The position numbers were made by a program, and so were the translations under genes. A stretch of DNA of 64,000 nt from Pseudothauera lacus (lineage in GTDB: Bacteria > Pseudomonadota > Gammaproteobacteria > Burkholderiales > Rhodocyclaceae), in assembly GCF_003034845.1 (NCBI RefSeq), contig NZ_PZKC01000007.1, positions 118,673 to 182,672 on the forward strand, in the 5' to 3' direction. Of the stretch, positions 26,029-35,790 are shown piece after piece (the first letter of the stretch is position 1; the number at the start of each line of letters is the position of its first letter). Under the pieces are notes generated by a model that saw only the letters and a program-made list of their open reading frames with translations, made no database searches and was not told where the DNA came from.

Positions 26029-26957
26029 GCCTGCCGTCCGCTCACCGGGCGGCAGGCAGCATCCACCGGCGGCGGCGCCCCGTCGATTGCCGACGCAGCG
26101 CCGAGCAGCGAACGCAAGCCCTGCAGGGCAAGCGACTCCTGGCCGGGATGCCACAGCAGATGGGTGCGGTTGCGCGCCAGGTGGGCGGGTAGCGGATGCA
26201 CGCGCACCGCCTCGGCTGCGCGCAGGCCGAGCAGCACCGAGCGCGGCACGATGGCCACCCCGGTACCGGCTGCGACGCAGGCGACGATGGCCGGATAGGA
26301 CGCGAACTCCAGCACAGCGTCGGCCAGCATGCCGCCCTCGCCCAGCCATTCCTCCAGCCGGCGCCGGTAGGAGCAGCCGTTGGCGAAGGCGATCAGGGTG
26401 GCGCGCCCGAGGTCGGCCGGACGACGCACCACACCGACGTTGTGCCCGCTGATCAGCACCAGCTCCTCCTCGAACACCGCCTGCGCCGCCAGGCCGGGCG
26501 CGTTGAACGGTTCGGAGACGAAAGCCGCCTCGATGTCATGGCGCGACAAACGGCCGATCAGCGCGCCGGTGGTACCGGTAACCAGCTCGATGCGCACCGC
26601 CGGGTGCGCCTGGTTGTAGCGCGCCAGCACGCCCGGCAGGCGGCTGCCGGCGGTGCTTTCCAGCGAACCGAGACGGAAGGTGCCGAGCAGGCGACCGGCG
26701 CGCAGGGCCGACTCGGTCTCGTCGGCCAGCCGCAGCATGCGCTCCGCGTAGGCGGACAGCAGGCGTCCCTGCTCGGTGGGTACCAGCCCGCGGCCGCGGC
26801 GCACGAAGAGAGCGACGCCGAGGCGCGCTTCGAGCTGCTTGACGCGCGTGGTGACATTGGACGGCACGCGATGCAGGACATGCGCCGCGCGCGCCACCCC
26901 GCCATGCGCGATCACCGCATGGACGATCTCCAGATCGTCGAGATCAATATTTCTCAT
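26025..26957 (-). CDS. LysR-family transcriptional regulator
   Basis: A 310-residue LTTR. The helix-turn-helix is at residues ~5-65 (VIAHGGVARAAHVLHRVPSNVTTRVKQLE), followed by a periplasmic-binding-protein-like effector domain. It diverges from an MFS transporter gene across 63 bp, so it probably controls that gene. A 6-bp inverted repeat overlaps its start codon. The last codons run into the terminal repeat of a MITE, whose CTA gives the TAG stop. The natural C-terminus may therefore have been longer or different. Confidence 0.88.
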   Translation of the reverse strand: MRNIDLDDLEIVHAVIAHGGVARAAHVLHRVPSNVTTRVKQLEARLGVALFVRRGRGLVPTEQGRLLSAYAERMLRLADETESALRAGRLLGTFRLGSLESTAGSRLPGVLARYNQAHPAVRIELVTGTTGALIGRLSRHDIEAAFVSEPFNAPGLAAQAVFEEELVLISGHNVGVVRRPADLGRATLIAFANGCSYRRRLEEWLGEGGMLADAVLEFASYPAIVACVAAGTGVAIVPRSVLLGLRAAEAVRVHPLPAHLARNRTHLLWHPGQESLALQGLRSLLGAASAIDGAPPPVDAACRPVSGRQA

Positions 26958-26965
26958 ATTGAGAA
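26951..26965. promoter_or_regulatory. Candidate LysR-regulator operator
   Basis: TTCTCATATTGAGAA is a perfect inverted repeat (6-bp arms, 3-bp spacer) that covers the LysR-gene start codon and faces the divergent MFS gene. It is a plausible autorepression site. Confidence 0.45.
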
Positions 26966-27020
26966 CAAACGTTCAGAACTTTTCACTGGAAGGAAAAATA
27001 CTAGCCCATTACAGTGCGGC

Positions 27021-28274
27021 ATGGACAGCACGACACCCCAACCCGACCTGCCCGCCGTTCCCGCCGCCACCGAACGCGCGGCGTGGTGGATCGCGCTGGG
27101 CGGCCTGGCTGCGCTGGCGGTGGCGATGGGCATCGGCCGCTTTGCGTTCACCCCGCAGCTGCCGCTGATGCAGGCCGATGCCGGCATCTCGCTGGCAACC
27201 GGCGGCTGGCTGGCGGGGGCGAACTACCTCGGCTATCTGCTCGGCGCCCTGCTCGCCGGGCGCCGCGGGGCCGCGCCGCAACGGTTGCTGCGCATCGGCC
27301 TGTGGGCGGTGGTGGCGAGCACCGCGGCAATGGCGCTGCCCGGCGCCACCCCGGTATGGCTTGCCGCGCGCTTCGCCGCCGGGGTGGCGAGCGCCTGGGT
27401 GCTGGTCGGTACCGCCGCGCTGGCCCTGCCGCGCCTCGCCGAGCTCGGGCGCGCCGGGCTCGGCGGCGTGGTGTTCACCGGCGTCGGCGCCGGCATTGCG
27501 CTGGCGGGCCTGCTCTGCCACGCGGTCGCCCTTGCCGATGCCGGCTCCGCCAGCGGCTGGGCCTGGCTGGCTGCGCTCGCCCTGGGCGGCACCCTGCTCG
27601 CCGGCCTTGCCGCACGGGCCGGCGCAGCAGCGATGCACGGCGCAGATCGCACGGCATCCGCGCCGACCGACGCCGCCGCCGCATCCCAGCCCCCCGTCCA
27701 CCGCGTCGCACCGCGGGAGGCCCGTCGCCTGGTGCTGTGCTACGGCCTGTTCGGCCTCGGTTACATCCTGCCCGCCACCTACCTGCCCGCACAGGCCCGC
27801 ATGCTGCTGGCCGACCCCGCGCTGTTCGGCTGGATCTGGCCGCTGTTCGGCCTCGCCGCGATGCTGTCCACGCTCGCTGCCGGGCTGCTCGCGCGCTGGC
27901 CGCGGCGCCGCAGCTGGGCCGTGGCGCAGGTGCTGATGGCCATCGGCGTGATCCTGCCCGCCGTGCAGCCCGGCCTGCCGGCGCTGGGCCTGGCCGCGCT
28001 GTGCGTCGGCGGTACCTTCATGCTGGTCACCCTGTTCGGGCTGCAGGAGGCACGCGCCTGCGGCGGTCACGACGCGCGCCGCCTGATGGCCGCGATGACA
28101 GCCGCCTTCGCCACCGGCCAGCTCGCCGGCCCGCTGATTGCCAACGCCATCCAGGCCCTCGGGCTCGGACTGGAGGCGGCCTTGTGGCTGGGCGCCGCGG
28201 GCCTGCTGGCAAGCAGCTCGCTGCTCCTCCACGGCAGCCCCGACCCACAACCCCAAATGGAGATCCGCTCATGA
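27021..28274 (+). CDS. YbfB/YjiJ-family MFS transporter
   Basis: A 417-residue membrane protein with about 12 hydrophobic segments and the family opening MGIGRFAFTPQLPLMQADAG. The substrate is not shown by sequence. It is divergent from the LysR gene and overlaps the downstream gene by 4 bp. That pairing suggests uptake or export of a compound handled by the carboxymuconolactone-decarboxylase-like protein. Confidence 0.85.
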   Translation: MDSTTPQPDLPAVPAATERAAWWIALGGLAALAVAMGIGRFAFTPQLPLMQADAGISLATGGWLAGANYLGYLLGALLAGRRGAAPQRLLRIGLWAVVASTAAMALPGATPVWLAARFAAGVASAWVLVGTAALALPRLAELGRAGLGGVVFTGVGAGIALAGLLCHAVALADAGSASGWAWLAALALGGTLLAGLAARAGAAAMHGADRTASAPTDAAAASQPPVHRVAPREARRLVLCYGLFGLGYILPATYLPAQARMLLADPALFGWIWPLFGLAAMLSTLAAGLLARWPRRRSWAVAQVLMAIGVILPAVQPGLPALGLAALCVGGTFMLVTLFGLQEARACGGHDARRLMAAMTAAFATGQLAGPLIANAIQALGLGLEAALWLGAAGLLASSSLLLHGSPDPQPQMEIRS

Positions 28275-28873
28275 CCACGACCCCGCAGGGCTTCGGCCCC
28301 GACACCCGCGAACGCCTGCCGCTGCCGCCCGCCGAGGCGATGAACGACGCCCAGCGCGCCGCTGCGCAGGCCCTGATCGACGGCCCGCGCAAGGGCGTGA
28401 AGGGCCCCTTCATCCCGCTGCTGCGCAGTCCGGTGCTGATGGAGCGCCTGGCCAGGGTAGGCGAATACCTGCGCTTCGAGTCCGCGCTGCCCACGCGCAT
28501 CAACGAGTTCGTCACCGCCGTGGTGGCACGCCATGTTGGCAACCAGTTCGAATGGGCCATCCACCAGCCGCTGGCGCTGGCGGCCGGGGTCGATGCGCGG
28601 GCGCTGGATGACGTGGCGGCCGGCAGCCTGTGCCCGCGCAAGCTCGCCGAGGACGAACGCGCCGCCTGGGCTTTTGCCAGCGAACTGCTGCACACCCACG
28701 GGGTGAGCGAACCGACCTACCAGGACGCGCTGGCGCTGTGGGGCGAGCAGGGCGTGGTCGAACTCACCACCCTGATCGGCTACTTTGCCTGCGTGTCATG
28801 GGTGATGAACGTCGCCCGCACCCCGGCGCCTGCCGGCAGCGGCGTGGCACCGCTGGCGGGGCTGCCCGGCTGA
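28271..28873 (+). CDS. Carboxymuconolactone decarboxylase-like (AhpD-fold) protein
   Basis: A 200-residue protein of the CMD/AhpD fold (FVTAVVARHVGNQFEWAIHQ, then LAEDERAAWAFASELL). At the usual E-x-x-C-x-x-H redox position the sequence reads EWAIH, so the catalytic Cys pair of AhpD is absent. That points to a CMD-type or uncharacterised enzyme. The start overlaps the MFS stop. The right neighbour is convergent, 9 bp away. Confidence 0.8.
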   Translation: MTTTPQGFGPDTRERLPLPPAEAMNDAQRAAAQALIDGPRKGVKGPFIPLLRSPVLMERLARVGEYLRFESALPTRINEFVTAVVARHVGNQFEWAIHQPLALAAGVDARALDDVAAGSLCPRKLAEDERAAWAFASELLHTHGVSEPTYQDALALWGEQGVVELTTLIGYFACVSWVMNVARTPAPAGSGVAPLAGLPG

Positions 28874-28882
28874 TGCCCGCCC

Positions 28883-29356
28883 TCACCACAGCGCCGGCTT
28901 GGCCACCATGAGGTAGAACACCACCATCATGGCGATGAAGGCCGGGTAGCCGAGCGCTTCCCAGATGCGTGCATAGCGCCAGTAGCGCGGTGGCAGTTCG
29001 CTGCCGCCCTGCTGGGCCGCCACGGCCATGTCGCGCAGGCGAATCTGCAGCCAGACGACCGGCAGCCAGCACAGGCCGGTGAACAGGAAGAGTGCGATCG
29101 AGGCGAGGATCCAGCCGGTTTCCAGCGTCCAGCCGGCCTGGTACATCAGCCACAGGCCGGACAGTGGCTGGAAGATCACCGCGGGGGTGGTGAACCAGGT
29201 GTCGGCGCGCACTACCAGGCGGCTGACTACGCTGATGGCGGGCAGGCTGCCGCTGCGGTTGGCAAAGAACAGGTAGAACGCGGTGCCAAAGCCGGTGCCG
29301 ACCATCAGCACCGAGGAGAGGATGTGCAGGTATTTGACCACCAGATAGCTGTTCAT
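28883..29356 (-). CDS. DUF2269 integral membrane protein
   Basis: A 157-residue protein with four hydrophobic segments (KYLHILSSVLMVGTGFGTAFYL at the start, then two central ones and YPAFIAMMVVFYLMVA near the end). This matches the DUF2269 family, whose function is unknown. It is the last gene of a three-gene operon with 4-bp overlaps. Confidence 0.8.
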   Translation of the reverse strand: MNSYLVVKYLHILSSVLMVGTGFGTAFYLFFANRSGSLPAISVVSRLVVRADTWFTTPAVIFQPLSGLWLMYQAGWTLETGWILASIALFLFTGLCWLPVVWLQIRLRDMAVAAQQGGSELPPRYWRYARIWEALGYPAFIAMMVVFYLMVAKPALW

Positions 29357-30600
29357 GATGTTTCCTCCGCCCAGAGTTGAACGAGAATGGCCGCCACCGC
29401 GAGGTTCTTGAGGATGGGGCCGAAGGGGTGATGCAGGAATTCCGGCAGTTGCCAGGCGATCAGCGCGCTGTAGGCACCGATGAGCAGCAACTGCGCCTGC
29501 CACAGACGCCGCCCGGGGCGGACCACGGTGAGCACCGCCATGGCGAGGTCGAGCACGCTGGCGCCGATCAGCGCGCTCACGCCGAGTGCGCCGCTGAGGC
29601 CGAAGAGGGCGAGCATGGCGAGGCTGTCCGCCCACGGCCACACCGCGAGCGAGACCCAGGCGGTGACCAGCCAGATCAGCGCCAATACGCCTTGCAGCAT
29701 GGGCCTGCGCCAGGTCGCCAGAGCCGCCTGGCGCAGCTCGGGTGATCGGGCCGCTGGAACGAAGTCCGCCGAATCGCGCAAGGGGCGCCCGAGCAGGGCG
29801 GTGGCCGGCGCCGGGTCGCCGCAGTTGCCGGCGCGCAGCATGGCCCAGGTGTCACGGGTCAGCAGACTGCCGGGAAAGCGCTCGGCGACGCCTGAGGCAA
29901 GGCTTAAGCACAGGCCGGGTATGCGAATGCGCATTGCCGGCGCGAGCCCCAGCGCCTTGCGGTAGCAGGCCAGCAGCTCGGCGAAGCTCAGCGGGCGGGG
30001 GCCGGGAAGATCGACGATGACCGGGTGCGGACGCACCGAGCGGAGGACTCTGACGATCAAGTCGACGAGGTCGTCCACATGCACCGGTTGCACGCGGCAA
30101 CCGGCGGGCACGGGGTGCACCGGCAGGCTGGCGAGGGTGCGGAAAAAGCGCGCCGAGGTGCCGTGCTCGCCATAGATCAGCGCCGGGCGCAGCACTACGC
30201 CGCCACCCGGCTGCGCGAGCAGGGCGGCATCGGCGCGCGCCTTGCTGTCGAGGTAGGCGGTGCCGCCGCGCGCTGCGCCGAGGGCCGAGATCTGCACGAC
30301 CTTGTCGATGCCCCGTTGCGCGCAGGCGGCAAAGAGCGCGGCCGGTGCGCGGTGGTGGATGGCATCGAAGTCGCCGGCCTGGTGTTCGCGCAGGATGCCG
30401 ACCGCGTTGACCACCGCGTCGATGCCGCCAAGGCGCGGCAGCCAGGTATCGACGGAGGTGTCCTGGCGGAAGTCGATGGCGATGTCGTCGGCTGTTGCGG
30501 GGCGTCGTAGCCCGCGCACGACCAGATGCCCCTCTGCGCTCAGGGCGGTGCAGATCGCCCGGCCGAGAAAGCCGCCGGCACCGCAGACGAGTATTCTCAT
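29353..30600 (-). CDS. NAD(P)-binding SDR/epimerase fused to a DoxX-like membrane domain
   Basis: A 415-residue fusion. The N-terminal ~290 residues form an atypical extended SDR with the nucleotide-binding start MRILVCGAGGFLGRAI, then NAVGILREH and LRPALIYG. The C-terminal ~115 residues contain four hydrophobic helices like DoxX/DUF4166-type quinone-linked membrane proteins. The fusion should anchor a redox enzyme at the inner membrane. It overlaps both neighbours by 4 bp. Confidence 0.8.
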   Translation of the reverse strand: MRILVCGAGGFLGRAICTALSAEGHLVVRGLRRPATADDIAIDFRQDTSVDTWLPRLGGIDAVVNAVGILREHQAGDFDAIHHRAPAALFAACAQRGIDKVVQISALGAARGGTAYLDSKARADAALLAQPGGGVVLRPALIYGEHGTSARFFRTLASLPVHPVPAGCRVQPVHVDDLVDLIVRVLRSVRPHPVIVDLPGPRPLSFAELLACYRKALGLAPAMRIRIPGLCLSLASGVAERFPGSLLTRDTWAMLRAGNCGDPAPATALLGRPLRDSADFVPAARSPELRQAALATWRRPMLQGVLALIWLVTAWVSLAVWPWADSLAMLALFGLSGALGVSALIGASVLDLAMAVLTVVRPGRRLWQAQLLLIGAYSALIAWQLPEFLHHPFGPILKNLAVAAILVQLWAEETS

Positions 30601-31022
30601 GGCTGCCTCCGTTCGCACGCGGCGCTGGAGCACGCGGCCGCGTCGGCAGCGCAGAAGCGCGCGAGGCGGCGCGACAGCCAGGGCCGGTGGCGGGCAAAAA
30701 GGCGGTAACCCAGTTCGAGCATCGCTGCCACCCCGGGCCAGCCCATGGCAGCGGCCACGCGGCGAAGGCCGGTGGCGGCCAGGGCGATGCGGAACACCGC
30801 CGGCCCATCGACGATGCGGCCATCGGCACAGCGCCCGTGAATGCGGGCCAGGAGCTGCGCCTGCGTGCGTCCGTAGTGGGACGGATCGAACGTGTCGGCG
30901 CGGACGTCGATAAAGCGCAGATGGCCATCGCGGTCGCGGCGCTGCAGGCGGGCGACATCGGCGCGGCACAGGGCGCAGTCACCGTCGTAGAGGAACTCGA
31001 AAGGGTAGATTCGCGGGTCCAT
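30597..31022 (-). CDS. DCC-family thiol-disulfide oxidoreductase-like protein (DUF393)
   Basis: A 141-residue protein with the defining motif YDGDCALC near residue 12 and the DUF393 pattern RFIDVRAD. DCC proteins are thioredoxin-fold and are thought to act in redox reactions. The C-terminus is Cys-rich (CAADAAACSSAAC). First gene of the DCC/SDR-DoxX/DUF2269 operon. A degenerate copy of the regulator's operator lies upstream. Confidence 0.85.
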   Translation of the reverse strand: MDPRIYPFEFLYDGDCALCRADVARLQRRDRDGHLRFIDVRADTFDPSHYGRTQAQLLARIHGRCADGRIVDGPAVFRIALAATGLRRVAAAMGWPGVAAMLELGYRLFARHRPWLSRRLARFCAADAAACSSAACERRQP

Positions 31023-31048
31023 CGAAGCCTCCTATTTTCGTTTCCGTA

Positions 31049-31068
31049 ATTTCTGTCAAAAGAGAAAC
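31049..31068. promoter_or_regulatory. Candidate GbsR-type operator upstream of the DCC operon
   Basis: ATTTCTGTC-AA-AAGAGAAAC matches the perfect palindrome at 31670 in its left arm and in 6 of 9 bases of the right arm. It lies 27 bp upstream of the DCC gene start. Confidence 0.55.
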
Positions 31069-31115
31069 TGTTGCTGCAAAAAAATGGGCCGCAGCCCCTG
31101 CCCGACGGCTGCGCC

Positions 31116-31646
31116 CTACTCGGGCGCGCGGCGGATGAGCTTGCTGACCCCGGCGCCGAGCTTGAGCACCTTCATCAGCGTCCTGGGATCCTGGCGCAGC
31201 ATCTCGTCGGCCCACACGGTGAGCAGAGAGATGAATTCGCGCGTCTCGGCAATGCGCTGACGGGCGCCGGCCGACTCGCGGGCGAAGTCCTCGCTTTCCA
31301 GCAGTTCGGCGAGCACGTCGAGGGTGGGCTCGATCTCGCGCTGCCGCCGCCCTTCGACGATGAGGCGGAAGAGCTCCCAAACGTCCTTCGAGGTCTCGAA
31401 GTGATCGCGGCGGTCGCCCAGCGCATGCACCATGCGCACCAGCCGCCAGGACTGCAGCTCCTTGATGCTGTTGCTGACATTGGAGCGCGCCAGGCCGAGG
31501 GTTTCGGCAATCTCGTCGGCAGCCAGCGGGCGCTCGGCGAGGTAGAGCAGCGCATGGATCTGCGCGACGCTGCGATTGACGCCCCAGCGCGCACCCATTT
31601 CTCCCCAGTGCAGGATGAATCGTTCGGAGACCGGTGTGAGTTTCAT
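31116..31646 (-). CDS. GbsR/MarR-family transcriptional regulator
   Basis: A 176-residue protein with the GbsR pattern: FILHWGEMGARWGVNRSVAQIHALLYL, then a winged helix ADEIAETLGLARSNVSNSIKEL. It sits upstream of, and on the same strand as, the DCC operon. A perfect 20-bp palindrome precedes it, and a degenerate copy precedes the operon. It is probably an autorepressor that also controls the operon. The inducer is unknown. Confidence 0.85.
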   Translation of the reverse strand: MKLTPVSERFILHWGEMGARWGVNRSVAQIHALLYLAERPLAADEIAETLGLARSNVSNSIKELQSWRLVRMVHALGDRRDHFETSKDVWELFRLIVEGRRQREIEPTLDVLAELLESEDFARESAGARQRIAETREFISLLTVWADEMLRQDPRTLMKVLKLGAGVSKLIRRAPE

Positions 31647-31669
31647 GAGCTCATGATAGCCGGCGCTTT

Positions 31670-31689
31670 ATTTCTGTCAAGACAGAAAT
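31670..31689. promoter_or_regulatory. Operator palindrome of the GbsR-type regulator
   Basis: ATTTCTGTCAAGACAGAAAT has perfect 9-bp arms with a 2-bp centre. It lies 24 bp upstream of the regulator's start codon. Confidence 0.7.
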
Positions 31690-31850
31690 TTCAGAAACAT
31701 TCCGCAATTGAAAAATATTCTTTCCGGATACACCGGCCGCGCAATTGGGCGTATATTCCCCGCGCACGCACGCTATCCACCGGCGACGCCGGGATGGACG
31801 CAGCGGCGCCTTTTTCCAGCCCATGCATCAGTCCGCGACAAAGGAACACC

Positions 31851-33215
31851 ATGTCATCCGCCTCCACACGGTTCAACCGCCTGTTCATGACCAAGACCCT
31901 GGTCGCCGCCCTCGTGCTCGGCGGCTGCGCCTCCACCCCGCTGAGCGGCGTCGCCGCATCGGCCATTCCCGAAGAACTGTCGGGGGAGCTGACCACGCGC
32001 AGCGCCCTCAACGTCAACGACGGCTCGCGCTACCAGACCTTCACGCTGCAGATGCGCGCCGGCGAGATGGTACGGGTGAGCCGCGAAGGGGCCCTGTCCG
32101 GCGCCATGCTGACCCTGCTCGACGCGCAGCAGCGCGTGGTCAGCGGGCCGCGTCGCGACGTCGCCTATCTGGTAGCGCCACGCGACGGGCGCTACACGCT
32201 GACCGTGAGCGGCGTCGACGACAGCGCCTACGGCCCGTTCACGCTGACGCTGAAGACCGTCAGCGTGCGCAACGACGGCGCTCTCGGGCTCGGCGAGGAA
32301 ATCTCTGGCGTACTGCCCGGACGCAGCGACGGCAACACCTACAGCTTCACGGTGAATGAGGACGGCCTCTATCTGGTGGCACTCGATTCGGAGGAGTTCG
32401 ACACCGTGCTGCGCCTGCAGGGCGAAGGCTTCGACATGGAGGACGACGACGGCGCCGGCAACGGCGAGACCAACTCGCGCCTGACTGCCTACCTCGTCCC
32501 GGGCACCTACCAGGTCACCGCCACCGGCCTGAGCCGCAGCGACGCCGGCACCTACACCCTGCGCGCCGAACGCCGCGAACTGCCTCCCGGCGTGACGCTG
32601 CGCACCGAAGGCGAGATCGCCCTCGGCGAGGAAATCACCAGCTTCATCGGCAGCAATGCGCCCGCATACACGGTAACCGTGGCCGAGCGCGGCATGCTGC
32701 GCGTGCTGATGCGCTCTGCGGACGTGGACAGCTACCTCCACCTCAGCGGCCCGGGTGTGGACGTCGTCGATGACGACGGCGCCGGCCAGGAATTCGATGC
32801 GCGCATCCTCGCCCTCGTCGAGCCCGGCACCTACACCATCACGCCGTCTACGGTGGATGGCCGCAGCGGCCTGTTCACGCTGTCCACGGAACTCAGCGCG
32901 GTCTCCCCGATCGGCGGGGTGGTAGTGCCCGGACAGACCGTTACCGGCGTGCTCGCCGAGAACGCCAGCGCCACCGCGACGCTGCGCATCGCCACAGCCG
33001 GCAGCTACCGCATCGAGCTGATCTCGGCAGAGTTCGACGCCTACCTGAAGCTGGAAGGCAACGGCGTGGAAGTGGAAGACGACGACGGCACCGGCAGCAC
33101 CGATGCCCGCCTGGAGCTCAACCTGCGTGCGGGCGACTACCGCCTCACCAGCAGCGCCTTCGACAACGTCGGCGGCGGCCGCTACCTGATCTCGGTGCAG
33201 CCGACCGGCAACTGA
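31851..33215 (+). CDS. Lipoprotein with PPC-type beta-domain repeats
   Basis: A 454-residue secreted protein. A signal sequence ends in LVLGGC, an acceptable lipobox, so it is probably lipid-anchored. Four tandem beta-domains of about 100 residues resemble bacterial pre-peptidase C-terminal (PPC) domains. Three carry an acidic loop, EDDDGAGNGETNSR, VDDDGAGQEFDAR and EDDDGTGSTDAR, suitable for Ca2+. The first lacks this loop. No catalytic domain is attached, whereas PPC domains usually sit on proteases. AAAGGA precedes the ATG. Role is unknown; binding or scaffolding at the envelope is a guess. Confidence 0.75.
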   Translation: MSSASTRFNRLFMTKTLVAALVLGGCASTPLSGVAASAIPEELSGELTTRSALNVNDGSRYQTFTLQMRAGEMVRVSREGALSGAMLTLLDAQQRVVSGPRRDVAYLVAPRDGRYTLTVSGVDDSAYGPFTLTLKTVSVRNDGALGLGEEISGVLPGRSDGNTYSFTVNEDGLYLVALDSEEFDTVLRLQGEGFDMEDDDGAGNGETNSRLTAYLVPGTYQVTATGLSRSDAGTYTLRAERRELPPGVTLRTEGEIALGEEITSFIGSNAPAYTVTVAERGMLRVLMRSADVDSYLHLSGPGVDVVDDDGAGQEFDARILALVEPGTYTITPSTVDGRSGLFTLSTELSAVSPIGGVVVPGQTVTGVLAENASATATLRIATAGSYRIELISAEFDAYLKLEGNGVEVEDDDGTGSTDARLELNLRAGDYRLTSSAFDNVGGGRYLISVQPTGN

Positions 33216-33224
33216 CCGCCAGGC

Positions 33225-35366
<2,142 letters not shown>

Positions 35367-35399
35367 GGGGGAGGCCTGCTGCGGGGTAAGGGCGTGATT

Positions 35400-35780
35400 C
35401 TACTCGGAGTGTCTGCCCGCCCGGCAGTTCCGGCGCCAGGCCCACAGATAGATCCCCAGGTTGAGCACCACCACGAACACCCCCATGCCGATCTGCAACT
35501 CGCGGGTCAGCCCCGCGGGGTAGATCAGCGGCAGCAGGTAGTGCTCGATGAAACCGCCCTCGATGCCGGCCTGCCCGGCCGCGCGGCGGTAGTGGTCCTC
35601 CAGCGGCGTGAGCGGACAGAGAAAGCCGCCCAGCTCCACCGTCGCCCCCCACAGCGCCGCCGGCAGGTGCCCCCAGGCGGCGCGCGGCCAGCGCAGCGTC
35701 AGCAGACCACCCAGCACCACGAAGACGATGAAGGCCAGATGCAGCACCAGCAGGCCATCGGCGATCAGCCGCGCATCCAC
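35400..35780 (-). CDS. DUF2784 membrane protein
   Basis: A 126-residue protein with three to four hydrophobic helices and the conserved CPLTPLE motif of DUF2784. It starts at GTG 35780, 10 bp after the RND pump stop, so it is likely the last gene of that operon. Function unknown. Confidence 0.78.
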   Translation of the reverse strand: MDARLIADGLLVLHLAFIVFVVLGGLLTLRWPRAAWGHLPAALWGATVELGGFLCPLTPLEDHYRRAAGQAGIEGGFIEHYLLPLIYPAGLTRELQIGMGVFVVVLNLGIYLWAWRRNCRAGRHSE

Positions 35781-35790
35781 GGCGCGGCGC

